NCBI RefSeq assembly: GCF_040518285.1
Contig: NZ_CP155449.1
Location: 3,224,001 to 3,288,000, forward strand
Direction of reading: 5' to 3'
Length of the DNA stretch: 64,000 nucleotides
Source: Knoellia sp. S7-12
GTDB taxonomy: Bacteria; Actinomycetota; Actinomycetes; Actinomycetales; Dermatophilaceae
The notes beneath the pieces are model-generated. The model worked only from the letters and a program-made list of their open reading frames with translations. It did no database searches and was not told the origin of the DNA. The translations under genes were made by a program, and so were the position numbers. The number at the start of each line of letters is the position of its first letter. The stretch's first letter is position 1. Shown here in pieces: positions 46,407-55,878 of the stretch.

Positions 46407-48500
46407 GTGAAGATCCTGACCACCCTCGCCACCGCCGCGATTCTGCTCGCGGCTCCCGTGACCACGGCTGCAGCGCTGCCATCGGCCTTCGCGGCCCCAG
46501 CACCCCAGGCAGTGCCGGCAGCTCCAACCGTTGCGGCAGCCCCCTTGAGTTCGACATGGCCCGCGCCCATCGCCTCGGGGCGGCGCTCCACCACCGGGGT
46601 CGCCAAGCCGGTCATCGGGCTGCGCGGTCGAGGCTTCGGACACGGACGGGGCATGTCGCAGTGGGGGGCGCGTGGGGCTGCCCAGCAGGGCCGGACGGTC
46701 GACCAGATCCTCGCCTTCTACTACCCGGGCACCACGAGCGCCAGCATCGGCAATCCCGACGTGCGGGTGCGCCTGACTGCGATGAGCTACAACCCGACCG
46801 TCGTCGCCGGAGAGGCCGGCCTCACCCTCACCGACGGCACGTGCACCGCGCAGCTGTCGCCGGCCAACGCCACGTCATGGCGGATCTCACGCTCGGGTGG
46901 CTGGAAGGTCGAGGGCTACTTCACCAGCTCCAGTGGCTTCACGGGCTGGTGGCCCGTGACGACGACCTGCTCCGGCTTCGCGACGGCCCAGCATCTGACT
47001 TTCGTGGGCGACGGCTCCATCGCGAACTCGGTCCTCACCCTCCGCACGCCATCGGGCAACCGGCAATACCGCGGCGGCCTGCGCGCCACCCCGGTGACCC
47101 TGCGCGGCAGCATCGTCGTCCACACGTATGGGACGGTCAACGTCCTGTCCATGAACAGTTATCTCCGCTCCGTCGTCCCTGCCGAGATGCCTGCGTCCTG
47201 GGGGCTGGAGGCGGTCAAGGCCCAAGCCGTGGCCGCTCGGTCGTATGCGGCTGCACGGCTCGGCAGCCCCGACGGGTTCGACATCTGCGACACCACCAGC
47301 TGTCAGGTCTATCCAGGGCTGACGAGCGCCAACCCCGAGCACCCGAACTCGGACGCAGCCGTGGCGGGGACCACCGGCCTGGTGCGCAAGTACGGCACCG
47401 CCATCGCGAACACCGAATTCAGCTCGACCAACGGTGGTCAGATCGCCGGCTCGACGCTGGCCTACCAGGTCGCCAAGGCCGACCCCTACGACGGCGTCTA
47501 CGAGGAAGCCCCGGACACCTGGAGCTATCTCACGATGCCGGTCTCCGCTCTCGAGAAGGCCTGGCCGGCGATCGGGACCTTCCGGTCCATGACGATCGGC
47601 CGCAACGGCCAGGGCGCCTGGTTCGGGGGACGGGCGACCTCCATCACCCTCATCGGCACGAACGGGACACACGTGGTCGGGGGCGAGAGCTTCCGCAGCA
47701 GGCTCAACCTGCGCTCCACGTGGTTCATCCCGGTCGGTTCGTCGGTGGGCACCGACTTCGCAGGCAACGGGTTCTCGGACCTCATCGCGCGCGACACCTC
47801 CGGGAACCTGTGGAACTACCCGTCCAACGGTCGCGGCGGTTGGCTGCCTCGGACCTCGATCGCGACCGGCTGGCCCGCGGTACCCGAGATCCTGGCGCCG
47901 GGAGACTTCTCGGGTGACGGCATACCCGATCTGCTGAGCCGGTCCACGGCGACAGGTGCCCTCACTCTCCACCGCGGCTCAGGCACCGGCACGATCGCCT
48001 GGAGTGCAGTCGTGGGTTCCGGATGGCAGTCCTTCACCGCCGTCGTCGCGCCGGGCGACCTCGACGGCGATGGGGCCGTCGACCTTCTCGCCCGCGACTC
48101 GGCCGGTGTGCTGTGGCTCTATCCCGGCACCGGGAAGGGTGCGCTCAAGCCGCGCGTCAGCAAGGGCTCCGGGTGGGGCAGCTTCCTGGAGCTCGAGGCC
48201 GTCGGCGACTTCGACGGGGACGGTGGCACCGACCTCATGGCCAAGAACGCCGCAGGCACGCTCAGTCTGCTGCGGTTCTCCGCCGCAGGTGCCTACCTCG
48301 GAGGCAAGGCCATCGGCAGCGGCTTCCAGTCGTACACATCCTTCACCGGCCTCGGGGACGTCGATGGCAATGGTGCGGTGGACCTCGTTGCCAGAGATGG
48401 TGCCGGCGCCCTCTGGGCCTTCCGCGGCACCGGCACTGGGGTCCTCGGCACTCGGCTCGCGCTCGGTTCCGGCTGGTCAGGCCTGACCATGGGGAGCTGA
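46407..48500 (+). CDS. SpoIID/LytB domain protein with FG-GAP repeats, secreted
   Basis: The 697-residue protein starts with a Sec signal peptide (KILTTLATAAILLAAPVTTA). The SpoIID region (about residues 70-425) contains RGRGFGHGRGMSQWGARG, YLRSVVPAEMP and AQAVAARSYA, the conserved SpoIID core of peptidoglycan amidase-enhancer/lytic enzymes. The last 250 residues hold four FG-GAP/VCBS-like repeats with Ca2+-type loops DFSGDGIPDL, DLDGDGAVDLL, DFDGDGGTDLM and DVDGNGAVDLV. It is probably a surface protein acting on peptidoglycan. GTG start 46407 follows AAGGGG at 46390. This actinobacterium need not sporulate; SpoIID family members occur widely. Confidence 0.8.
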   Translation: MKILTTLATAAILLAAPVTTAAALPSAFAAPAPQAVPAAPTVAAAPLSSTWPAPIASGRRSTTGVAKPVIGLRGRGFGHGRGMSQWGARGAAQQGRTVDQILAFYYPGTTSASIGNPDVRVRLTAMSYNPTVVAGEAGLTLTDGTCTAQLSPANATSWRISRSGGWKVEGYFTSSSGFTGWWPVTTTCSGFATAQHLTFVGDGSIANSVLTLRTPSGNRQYRGGLRATPVTLRGSIVVHTYGTVNVLSMNSYLRSVVPAEMPASWGLEAVKAQAVAARSYAAARLGSPDGFDICDTTSCQVYPGLTSANPEHPNSDAAVAGTTGLVRKYGTAIANTEFSSTNGGQIAGSTLAYQVAKADPYDGVYEEAPDTWSYLTMPVSALEKAWPAIGTFRSMTIGRNGQGAWFGGRATSITLIGTNGTHVVGGESFRSRLNLRSTWFIPVGSSVGTDFAGNGFSDLIARDTSGNLWNYPSNGRGGWLPRTSIATGWPAVPEILAPGDFSGDGIPDLLSRSTATGALTLHRGSGTGTIAWSAVVGSGWQSFTAVVAPGDLDGDGAVDLLARDSAGVLWLYPGTGKGALKPRVSKGSGWGSFLELEAVGDFDGDGGTDLMAKNAAGTLSLLRFSAAGAYLGGKAIGSGFQSYTSFTGLGDVDGNGAVDLVARDGAGALWAFRGTGTGVLGTRLALGSGWSGLTMGS

Positions 48501-48587
48501 CTTCACGCGCCCCCGTGGGGTGAGGTGACGTCCTGATCGTGGATCCCACCAACCCTCGCCTCAATGAGCGAATGAGAAGGTTGCCCC

Positions 48588-49826
48588 GTGGACGTCAGCA
48601 CGGTGAGGGCCCTCGCCGCCCCGGAGGGGCAGGAGCTTCTGCGATCCCTCCCGCCCTACAGCGACTCCGACGTCCTCACCCTGCATGACCGTCTGCGCCG
48701 AGCAGGGCACTCGGTGGACCTCACGGCGGCCGCCCTGACCCAGCAACGACTGCGGGCCAAAGCCACCCAGAAATTCGGCGAGTTCGCCTCCGACATGCTC
48801 TTCACACCCGATGGGCTCGAGCAGGCCACCCGCCTCGAGGTCGCCGTCGCGCACGCCCACCGCTTCAGTCGCGCCAGCCTGGCCCAGGTGCACGATCTCG
48901 GCTGCGGCATCGGCGCCGACTCCGTGACCCTGTCCTCTCTCGGTGTCACCGTGCGCGCCGTCGACTCCGATCCGGTGACGGCAGCCGTCGCCGACGCCAA
49001 CCTGAGGCCGTGGCCCGATTCCCGTGCCCGGGTGGCCTCCGCCGAGGACGCCGACTTCGGGGTCGACCCGGGCCGCAACCGGGTCGGCGCCTGGCTCGAT
49101 CCGGCGCGACGCACCCGAGGGGTCGCCGACATCACCGGCCGCACCCGACGGACCTTCCGCCTCGAAGAGATCTCGCCGTCCTGGGACTTCGTGCAGCAGG
49201 TCGCTGCCGCTGTGCCCGCCACGGGAGTCAAACTCAGCCCGGGCTTCGACCACGCAGCGATCCCGAACGGCACCGAGGCCCAATGGACGTCCTGGGCAGG
49301 CGACGTCGTCGAGTGCGCCATCTGGTGGGGGCCGCTCGCCATGGTGCGCGGTCGCACCGCACGGGTCATGGGGCCCGACGCGTCCCCGATCGTCGTCAAC
49401 GAGTCGATGGCCGACCCTGTGCCACCGACCGCGACCTCGCTGAGCGACGTGGGCGCCTGGCTCCATGACGTCGACAAGGGCGTAATCCGCGCAGGCCTCG
49501 TGGGTGCCGTGACCCGCAGCACCGAAGGGATGGAATCCGACGAGGGCACCGGCTACGTCCTCACCTCACGCAACATGTCGCTCGCCTACACGCGTCGGTA
49601 TGCCGTGCACGAGGCGATGCCGTTCAGCGTCAAGACCCTGCGTGGCTGGCTTCGCGAACACGGCGTCACCGGGCTGACAATCAAGAAACGCGGGATCCGG
49701 CTCGACGACGAGCAACTGCGCCGCGACCTCAAGATCGGGACCAAGGCGGGTAGTGGTGAGCAGGCCACCGTGGTTCTGACCCGGGTCGGTGGCTCCCCCA
49801 CCGCTCTCATCGTCTCTCCCGCCTAA
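48588..49826 (+). CDS. Class I SAM-dependent methyltransferase with THUMP-like C-terminal domain
   Basis: The 412-residue protein has the SAM-binding motif I VHDLGCGIGADSVTLSSLG (about residue 102) and the acidic residue of motif II (VRAVDSDPVT). The C-terminal region VLTSRNMSLAYTRRYAV and the TIKKRGIRLD stretch fit the THUMP-like domain of Actinobacteria (PF18096-type). The whole looks like the broad family of uncharacterised THUMP-like methyltransferases that may modify RNA. The GTG start 48588 has an AGAAGG stretch upstream. It converges on the ribokinase gene. Confidence 0.78.
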   Translation: MDVSTVRALAAPEGQELLRSLPPYSDSDVLTLHDRLRRAGHSVDLTAAALTQQRLRAKATQKFGEFASDMLFTPDGLEQATRLEVAVAHAHRFSRASLAQVHDLGCGIGADSVTLSSLGVTVRAVDSDPVTAAVADANLRPWPDSRARVASAEDADFGVDPGRNRVGAWLDPARRTRGVADITGRTRRTFRLEEISPSWDFVQQVAAAVPATGVKLSPGFDHAAIPNGTEAQWTSWAGDVVECAIWWGPLAMVRGRTARVMGPDASPIVVNESMADPVPPTATSLSDVGAWLHDVDKGVIRAGLVGAVTRSTEGMESDEGTGYVLTSRNMSLAYTRRYAVHEAMPFSVKTLRGWLREHGVTGLTIKKRGIRLDDEQLRRDLKIGTKAGSGEQATVVLTRVGGSPTALIVSPA

Positions 49827-49963
49827 CCCCTTCGCGGCCTCGCCTCGCGTACTCCTCGCGGAAATGCTCCCGTTCGCCGCTGTCCCATCCGCGCTTCGCG
49901 CGCTGAGCGCGCTCCACGCTCCCGCCAGTCCCAGCCGGCGGCGAACAGCAGCATTGCCGCTCA
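49827..49963. other. Convergent intergenic region with a 9-bp inverted repeat
   Basis: GTTCGCCGC (49872-49880) and GCGGCGAAC (49938-49946) face each other across 57 bases that include GC-rich GCGCGCTGAGCGCGC. It could terminate both the methyltransferase and ribokinase genes, but the stem is short. Confidence 0.4.
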
Positions 49964-50797
49964 TCACCTGAGGGCGGCGTTGGGCTGGGCTCCTTGGTGG
50001 CGGACTGCTGCGGCTCCTGCGGTCAGTGCTGCCTCCAGTGCGGCGGTGCGGTCGGCTCCGGCGGCGAGGGCTGCGGCCAGGGCGCCGCAGAAGGCGTCTC
50101 CTGCTCCTGTGGTGTCGACGACGGCAGAAGGTGGGACGTTGTGGGCGGGGGTGGTTTGGCCGTCCCAGGTGACGCCGTTGGCGCCGAAGGTGACGAGGAG
50201 GGAGCCTGGTTCGGCGCCGGACTCGGCGAGCGCCACCATCTCGTGCTCGTTGGCGACCACCGGATCGGCGAGGGCGACCACGTCGGCCGGGAGGGCGGCA
50301 TACGGGGCGGTGTTGATGACGACGCGAGCGCCGAGGTGCGCCGCACGCCTGGCAGCACCACAGACCACGGGAAGCGGCACCTCCAGCTGGAGGAGGAGGA
50401 CATCGCCGGGCCCGAGTTCGTCCACCGCTGAGACCTCGGTGTCGTCGAGCAGGCCATTGGCGCCGGGGATGACAATGATGCTGTTCTCGCCCCGATCATC
50501 GACGGCAATGAGGGCGTGCCCGCTGGCCTCGCCGTGGACCGTCCGGACCCGCGATACGTCAATTCCCCTGTGGCGCAACCGTTCGAGGTACGCGGCCCCG
50601 CCTCCGTCGTCTCCGATGCAACCCACCATGAGGACGTCGGCGCCGGCTGCGGCGGCCGCAACGGCTTGGTTCGCGCCCTTGCCGCCAGCCAGTCGGTCGA
50701 GCCCCTCACCCAGCAGAGTCTCGCCCGGGTGCGGGTGACGTTCGACGCGGGTGACGAGGTCGACGTTGAGCGACCCGAGGACCATGACGCGCCCCAT
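49964..50797 (-). CDS. rbsK: Ribokinase (PfkB family)
   Basis: The 277-residue sugar kinase has the PfkB signatures LVTRVERHPHPGET and GGKGANQAVAAAAAG near the N-terminus, and the catalytic VVDTTGAGDAFCGALAAAL motif (Asp acts as base) near residue 226. It phosphorylates ribose to ribose-5-phosphate. Its start overlaps the stop of the nucleoside hydrolase by 1-2 bp (TGATG), so the pair should be co-translated: hydrolase releases ribose and ribokinase recycles it. Confidence 0.88.
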   Translation of the reverse strand: MGRVMVLGSLNVDLVTRVERHPHPGETLLGEGLDRLAGGKGANQAVAAAAAGADVLMVGCIGDDGGGAAYLERLRHRGIDVSRVRTVHGEASGHALIAVDDRGENSIIVIPGANGLLDDTEVSAVDELGPGDVLLLQLEVPLPVVCGAARRAAHLGARVVINTAPYAALPADVVALADPVVANEHEMVALAESGAEPGSLLVTFGANGVTWDGQTTPAHNVPPSAVVDTTGAGDAFCGALAAALAAGADRTAALEAALTAGAAAVRHQGAQPNAALR

Positions 50798-51768
50798 CAG
50801 CGGGCCTCTCGGATCGTGTCGAGCCAGAGTCGCGCGATGCGAGGTCCGTCGATCTCGAGGGCCACATCAACGTGCGCGTGTGCAAGCCCGTGGGGATCGT
50901 GGTCCATGTCGCCCGACCAGTCGCGGGTGTCGACGATGGTGCGCCCGCGGGTCCAGGTGCCGGAGAGCTCGACGCGGACGGGCAGTCGCTCCGTCCGGAC
51001 GGCCCCGGGGTCGACGAGCATCGCCACCGCCCCGGCGTCCCCGATCGTGGCGCTGCCACTGTCGAAGCGCTGGCTCATGAACCGCATGAGCCCGGCACCG
51101 AGAGCGCCCGGACCCCGCTCATCGAGGGCGGCCAACTCCTCGGCGTCGGCAAGGGTGATCTGGGGTCCATAGAAGACGTCAAGGCCATACATCGTCACCG
51201 GTACGTGGTGGTCAACGCTCGCGTCGAGGACGATGGCTGTGGCCTCTGGGTCGTGGAAGACGTTGAACTCCGCCGATGCAGTCGCGTTGCTCACCCGCGC
51301 CCCACCGCCCATGAAGACGATGCGGCCGATGCGGGCGAAGGACTCGGGATACATGCGCGCGAGGAGGGCGATGTTGGTCATCGGGGCCAGGGGTACGAGG
51401 GTGACGGGCGTCCCCTCCGCGGCGGCCGCATCGATTGTCACGCGCAGCAGGTCGATGGCGTGGCGTGGGTCGAGACTGCCCTGAGGTGCCGGCCAACCGA
51501 GGTCGGCCATGCCGTCGTTGCCGTGGACGTGACGAGCATCGACCGGGCGCTCGAGCAGCGGGTGGGACGCGCCGGCACTCACCGGGACCGTGGCGTGCCC
51601 GCACGCCTCGAGCACGGTGAGGGTATTGCGAACGACCTTAGGCAACGGCGCGTTCCCACCGACACAGGTGACGGCGCGCAGGTCCAGGTCGGGGTGGAGC
51701 GCCGCGAGGATCAGGGCGCACGCGTCGTCCACTCCGGTGTCGACATCGAGGATCACGGGGAGGGTCAT
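50797..51768 (-). CDS. Inosine/uridine-preferring nucleoside hydrolase
   Basis: The 323-residue protein starts MTLPVILDVDTGVDDACALILAAL, the Ca2+-binding DxDxxxDD cluster that defines the family. Further motifs are VTLVPLAPMTNIALLARM and FMGGGARVSNATASAEFN. It hydrolyses the N-glycosidic bond of nucleosides, yielding base and ribose for salvage. It is upstream of rbsK with touching stop/start codons. ATG 51768 is preferred over the longer frame to 51990, which runs through the divergent GH3 gene. Confidence 0.88.
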   Translation of the reverse strand: MTLPVILDVDTGVDDACALILAALHPDLDLRAVTCVGGNAPLPKVVRNTLTVLEACGHATVPVSAGASHPLLERPVDARHVHGNDGMADLGWPAPQGSLDPRHAIDLLRVTIDAAAAEGTPVTLVPLAPMTNIALLARMYPESFARIGRIVFMGGGARVSNATASAEFNVFHDPEATAIVLDASVDHHVPVTMYGLDVFYGPQITLADAEELAALDERGPGALGAGLMRFMSQRFDSGSATIGDAGAVAMLVDPGAVRTERLPVRVELSGTWTRGRTIVDTRDWSGDMDHDPHGLAHAHVDVALEIDGPRIARLWLDTIREAR

Positions 51769-51794
51769 GGGCCGAGCGTATGCCGTGCGTCGGA

Positions 51795-51800
51795 TAGCGT
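51795..51800 (+). promoter_or_regulatory. -10 box for leaderless GH3 lipoprotein gene
   Basis: TAGCGT, six bases (CGTGGG), then GTG 51807. The GTATGCCG octamer at 51778-51785 lies in the same short divergent region. Confidence 0.5.
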
Positions 51801-51806
51801 CGTGGG

Positions 51807-53096
51807 GTGACTTCCCGCTCCATGACCTCCGTCCGTCCCCGCCTCGCCGCCGCCCTCGCGATCGCCCTCGCCGCCGCGGTTGCGGCCGGTTGCGGAGGTG
51901 GCGCAGACCCGGACGACAGCGCCTCGACCAGCCGATCAGGCTCGGGATCCGCCACTGACACCACGACTCCGGGCACGGGCTCCTCGACACCCTCGACGAC
52001 TGCCTCCGCGAGCCCGTCCGAGCCGCGTGAAGCGACCAACGTCAGCGCCTGCGCCCGTCAGAAGGCTGAGGCCCTCACAGAGGAGCAGGCACTGGGACAG
52101 CTGCTCATGGTCGCGTTCGACACCGCGGCGCCCAAGACGGCCCTTGACGGGTTCGTTGCCGAACAGCACGTCGGCAACGTCATCTACCTCGGCGGGTGGG
52201 AGGGTGCAGCGCGGGTCAAGGAAACGAGCGCACACCTCCAAGCGCAGGCCACGGATGCGGCAACGGCCGGCATACCCCTGCTTCTCGCCGCAGACCAGGA
52301 GGGCGGAGAGGTGCGACAGTTGCGTGGCGAGGGATTCACCAAGGTGCCCTCCGCCAAGGTGCAGGCACAGATGTCGTCGACCGAGCTCACTGCCGCCGCC
52401 AAGGTCTGGGCAGGCGAGCTGAAGGCCGTCGGGATCAACGTCAACCTCGCGCCCGTCACGGACACCGTGCCCGCAGAGATCGGTCGCGCCAACGAGCCGA
52501 TCGGCAAGTACGCCCGCGAGTACGGCTCCACGCCCCAGACGGTCACCAAGGCCTCGACGGCCTTCCTCAAGGGGATGATCGACGGTGGTGTCATGGGGAC
52601 GGTCAAACACTTCCCCGGCCTCGGGCGGGTGGAGAACAACACCGACTTCAACACCACCGGAATCACGGATTCCGTTGCCACGGCCAAGGATCCCTTCCTT
52701 GCGCCGTTCACCGCTGGGGTCAAGGCAGGTGCGGGACTGGTGATGGTGAGCTCGGCGCGCTACCCCGGACTCGACCCCACCAAGACGCAGGCCATGTTCA
52801 GCAAGCCGATCATGACCGACCTGCTGCGCGGCCAGCTCGGCTTCGACGGTGTCGTCATCACCGACGACATCAACGCCAAGGCCGTCCGCTCAATCCCTGC
52901 CGCAAAGCGCGCCGTCGACTACATCGCGGCTGGTGGCGACATCCTGCTCACCGGCGATCCCGAGTCGGTGCCCACGATGACCAAGGCCCTCGCTGACAAG
53001 GCGCGGGCCGACGAGGCCTTCGCCAGCCAGCTCGAGTCGTCAGTCCTGCGCGTCGTGGCCCTCAAGGAGCGGATGGGTCTGATCAGCTGCAGCTGA
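51807..53096 (+). CDS. GH3 beta-N-acetylhexosaminidase-like lipoprotein
   Basis: The 429-residue protein has a lipoprotein signal with lipobox AAAVAAGCGG (acylated Cys near residue 29), then a disordered Ser/Thr linker to about residue 75 and a glycoside hydrolase family 3 barrel. The NagZ-type motif KHFPGLG (about residue 262) and the nucleophile region GVVITDDINAKAV (Asp about 350) are present. NagZ-like enzymes release N-acetylglucosamine from muropeptides and chitobiose. It sits on the outer membrane face in this Gram-positive, probably in cell-wall recycling. The GTG start has no Shine-Dalgarno. Confidence 0.85.
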   Translation: MTSRSMTSVRPRLAAALAIALAAAVAAGCGGGADPDDSASTSRSGSGSATDTTTPGTGSSTPSTTASASPSEPREATNVSACARQKAEALTEEQALGQLLMVAFDTAAPKTALDGFVAEQHVGNVIYLGGWEGAARVKETSAHLQAQATDAATAGIPLLLAADQEGGEVRQLRGEGFTKVPSAKVQAQMSSTELTAAAKVWAGELKAVGINVNLAPVTDTVPAEIGRANEPIGKYAREYGSTPQTVTKASTAFLKGMIDGGVMGTVKHFPGLGRVENNTDFNTTGITDSVATAKDPFLAPFTAGVKAGAGLVMVSSARYPGLDPTKTQAMFSKPIMTDLLRGQLGFDGVVITDDINAKAVRSIPAAKRAVDYIAAGGDILLTGDPESVPTMTKALADKARADEAFASQLESSVLRVVALKERMGLISCS

Positions 53097-53105
53097 CCCG
53101 TCACA

Positions 53106-53194
53106 CCTTTTCCGGGGGCGGCGGGAAACGGTGCCGGAGCAAGAGAACTGTTCCCTTGCTTGGGACCCCTTTTCCGGGGGCGGCGGGAAACGGT
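53106..53194. repeat. 27-bp direct repeats flanking a palindrome, likely terminator
   Basis: Two identical 27-bp units (starting CCTTTTCCGGGGGCGG) occupy 53106-53132 and 53168-53194. Each contains a short stem TTTCC/GGAAA. Between them is an almost perfect palindrome, GCAAGAGAAC-T-GTTCCCTTGC, near 53138-53158. It lies between the convergent GH3 and tsaD genes. Confidence 0.65.
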
Positions 53195-53205
53195 CCTGGG
53201 GGGAG

Positions 53206-54252
53206 TCAGTTCTGGATCTGGGTGACGGGCATCGAGGAGTCGGCCGGCAGGTCGAGGCGAGACGCGTCACGACCCTTGAGGACCATCTGGGCTCCAAGCG
53301 CGGCGACCATCGCCCCGTTGTCGGTGCACAACCCCGGTCGGGGAACCCGCAGCTCGATGCCTGCCGCATCGCACCGAGACTGGGCCATGGCGCGCAGACG
53401 CGAGTTCGCGGCGACACCTCCACCGATCTGCAAGTGTTGCGAACCCTGCTCGCGACAGGCGAGCACCGCCTTGCGGGTCAGCACGTCGACGACGGCCTCC
53501 TGGAAGGACGCGGCAACGTCGGCGACGGGCACTGACTCCCCCGCAGCCTCCTTGGCCTGGACCCAGCGCGACACAGCGGTCTTCAGCCCTGAGAACGAGA
53601 AGTCGAAGCGATAGCGCTCCATGTCTCGACCGGTCGTCAGACCACGCGGGAAGTCGATGGTGACCTCACCATCACGCGCGATGCGATCGATGTGCGGTCC
53701 GCCGGGGAACGGCAGCCCGAGCACGCGCGCCACCTTGTCGAACGCCTCACCCGCCGCGTCGTCGATCGTGGACCCAAGGCTGCGGATGTCGCTCGTGACA
53801 TCGGGCACGAGGAGCAGCGACGAATGACCACCGGAGACGAGGAGCGCCATCGTCGGCTCGGGCAGGGGACCGTGCTCGACGATGTCGACGGCCACGTGCG
53901 ACGCGAGGTGGTTGACGCCATAGAGCGGGATGCCGAGCGACAGTGCCAGCGCCTTGGCCGATGCCACACCGACCATGAGGGAGCCTGCGAGGCCCGGGCC
54001 TGAGGTCACCGAGATCGCGTCGAGGTCGCGCAAGTGCACACCTGCTTCACGACAGGCTCGCTCGATCGTCGGCACCATCTCCTCGAGGTGGGCGCGGCTC
54101 GCGACCTCGGGAACCACCCCTCCGAAGCGGGCGTGGTCGTCGACGCTGCTCGCGACGGCATCAACGAGCAAGGTCTCTCCGCGAACGATGCCGACCCCGG
54201 TCTCGTCGCAGGACGTCTCGATGCCGAGGACCAGTGGCTGCTCTGCACTCAT
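53206..54252 (-). CDS. tsaD: tRNA N6-adenosine threonylcarbamoyltransferase TsaD
   Basis: The 348-residue protein opens [16 protein letters not shown] and has the zinc/iron-binding motif [10 protein letters not shown] (His residues about 116 and 120) and the phosphate loop [13 protein letters not shown], the hallmark of TsaD/Gcp. With TsaB and TsaE, encoded just upstream, it makes t6A37 on ANN-decoding tRNAs. ATG overlaps the rimI stop by 4 bp. It is the last gene of the operon before the convergent repeats. Confidence 0.95.
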   Translation of the reverse strand: MSAEQPLVLGIETSCDETGVGIVRGETLLVDAVASSVDDHARFGGVVPEVASRAHLEEMVPTIERACREAGVHLRDLDAISVTSGPGLAGSLMVGVASAKALALSLGIPLYGVNHLASHVAVDIVEHGPLPEPTMALLVSGGHSSLLLVPDVTSDIRSLGSTIDDAAGEAFDKVARVLGLPFPGGPHIDRIARDGEVTIDFPRGLTTGRDMERYRFDFSFSGLKTAVSRWVQAKEAAGESVPVADVAASFQEAVVDVLTRKAVLACREQGSQHLQIGGGVAANSRLRAMAQSRCDAAGIELRVPRPGLCTDNGAMVAALGAQMVLKGRDASRLDLPADSSMPVTQIQN

Positions 54253-54773
54253 GAGTCAATTCCCCTCTGTGTCAACATCTTTCGCATCACGAGGGCGTCG
54301 ACGTTGCCCGGTTGGTAGTAGCCGCGACGCACGTTGAGCACGTCATACCCCCGGCGGTCATAGAGTGCCCGTGCCGGTGCGTTGTCGGCCCGCACCTCGA
54401 GCATCAGCGCCTCGGCTCCGCCTGCAGTTGCACGCGACTCGAGCTCGTCGAGCAACTCGGCGCCCAGACCCGTGCCGCGGTGACCCGGGGCGACAGTGAT
54501 CGTCATGAGGTCGGCGACTTGGCCGCCAAGATCAAGACCGGCGTATGCCGCCAGCTCACCTTCGCGGTGCACGACGACGTAGTCGCGGCGTGGGCGACCG
54601 GCCAGCTCACCCCACCAGGACGCCTCGGCCCAGGCGTCATCGGGGAAGGCTTCCGTCTCGAGGGCGACGAGGCCGGGGATGTCGGTCCACGCCAGCTCAC
54701 GCAGTCCGTCCAGCACGTCGGCGGCCACCTTGCCGGAGGTCACGTCGTCTGAGGTCACGTCGCTGGAGATCAC
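54249..54773 (-). CDS. rimI: Ribosomal-protein-alanine acetyltransferase RimI
   Basis: The 174-residue GNAT protein has the acetyl-CoA loop [19 protein letters not shown] (R/QxxGxG/A) around residue 96 and the RimI-like C-terminus [38 protein letters not shown]. RimI acetylates the N-terminal alanine of ribosomal protein S18 and is commonly in this t6A gene block. ATG 54773 is taken; an N-terminal extension with [11 protein letters not shown] is unusual and may belong to a shorter downstream start. It overlaps tsaB and tsaD by 4 bp each. Confidence 0.88.
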   Translation of the reverse strand: MISSDVTSDDVTSGKVAADVLDGLRELAWTDIPGLVALETEAFPDDAWAEASWWGELAGRPRRDYVVVHREGELAAYAGLDLGGQVADLMTITVAPGHRGTGLGAELLDELESRATAGGAEALMLEVRADNAPARALYDRRGYDVLNVRRGYYQPGNVDALVMRKMLTQRGIDS

Positions 54774-55429
54774 TTTTTTGCAGCCCGCTCGGCCGTGGTC
54801 AGTGCATCGGGGCGCCGCAGGTAGAGCGGCTCCACCGGCATCGACTCACCGGCCTGGATCCGAGCCACGGCAACCCTGCCAAGCAATGCGGCGTCGACGT
54901 CAAGGATCGGCAGTGCGGTGGCGAACAGCTCGGGATACAGCACGGGCCCGCGCCCGGCCGTCGGCAGGGATCGCACCTCGCCGGGGAGGTCGGCGGGGCG
55001 GTCGACCGCCGGGTCGGTGAGCCGCTCCACGGAGCCGGAACGGACGGCATACCGCGCCCAGTAGATTTCCTTGCGTCGCGCATCGGTGGCGACGAGCAGC
55101 TCACCATCGACGAGCCCGGCCGCCTGCTCGGCGAGTGCATCGAGGCTGCAGACACCGTGCACCGGCACACCGAGCGCATGCCCCATCGTCAGGCCCGTGA
55201 CCATGCCGACCCGCAGACCCGTGAACGGTCCCGGACCGACGCCGATCGCGACTCCCGTGAGGTCTGACGGCTGCGTCCCCGCGTCCGAGAGGCAGGCGGC
55301 GACGAGGGGCGCGAGCCACTCGGTGTGAGCGCGCGCGTCGAGGTGGGAGCCCTGGGCGATCGCCCGCTTCTCGTCATGCAACGCGACGGTGATCGCGGAC
55401 GTCGAGGTGTCGATGGCGAGGATCAACAC
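54770..55429 (-). CDS. tsaB: tRNA threonylcarbamoyladenosine biosynthesis protein TsaB
   Basis: The 219-residue protein is the TsaD paralogue that acts as its partner: LILAIDTSTSAITVALHDE at the N-terminus and GVGPGPFTGLRVGMVTG near residue 65. It lacks the TsaD metal ligands, as expected. GTG start 55429 overlaps the end of tsaE by 7 bp. The tsaE-tsaB-rimI-tsaD genes overlap throughout and form one operon. Confidence 0.92.
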   Translation of the reverse strand: MLILAIDTSTSAITVALHDEKRAIAQGSHLDARAHTEWLAPLVAACLSDAGTQPSDLTGVAIGVGPGPFTGLRVGMVTGLTMGHALGVPVHGVCSLDALAEQAAGLVDGELLVATDARRKEIYWARYAVRSGSVERLTDPAVDRPADLPGEVRSLPTAGRGPVLYPELFATALPILDVDAALLGRVAVARIQAGESMPVEPLYLRRPDALTTAERAAKK

Positions 55430-55878
55430 GAGACTCCAGCCTTCCAGCGATCGCCGTGTCCGATGATCTGCGCGGTGCGAACCTCGGTCTCCGGGTCGGC
55501 CCGCAGGACGATCTCGAGACGGTCGTCCGAGAGTTCGTCGGCGACGCCGTGACCCCACTCGACGACCGTGACGCTGTCCTCGAGGGAGGTGTCGAGATCG
55601 AGGTCGTCGAGCTCCGCGATCCCACCGAGACGGTAGGCGTCGGCGTGCACGAGCGCTGGCCCCTGGCCGAGGGAGGGATGGATGCGGGCGATGACGAACG
55701 TCGGCGAGGTGATCGGGCCGCGCACGCCCAGCCCGGCGGCGACACCTTGGGTGAGAGTGGTCTTGCCGGCCCCCAACCCACCCGTGAGGATGACGAGATC
55801 GCCGGCGCGCAGCTCCGCAGCGAGGGCTTCACCGAAGGCCCGGGTGTCGTCGGCCGTCGGGAGCGGGCGAGTCGTCAC
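55423..55878 (-). CDS. tsaE: tRNA t6A synthesis ATPase TsaE
   Basis: The 151-residue P-loop protein has Walker A ILTGGLGAGKTTLTQGVA (about residue 37) and ITSPTFVIARIHP, typical for TsaE/YjeE. The VVEWGHGVAD stretch near residue 105 is the other family landmark. It is the ATPase that drives the TsaB-TsaD complex. GTG start 55878 overlaps the preceding hydrolase gene by 4 bp. Confidence 0.92.
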   Translation of the reverse strand: MTTRPLPTADDTRAFGEALAAELRAGDLVILTGGLGAGKTTLTQGVAAGLGVRGPITSPTFVIARIHPSLGQGPALVHADAYRLGGIAELDDLDLDTSLEDSVTVVEWGHGVADELSDDRLEIVLRADPETEVRTAQIIGHGDRWKAGVSC

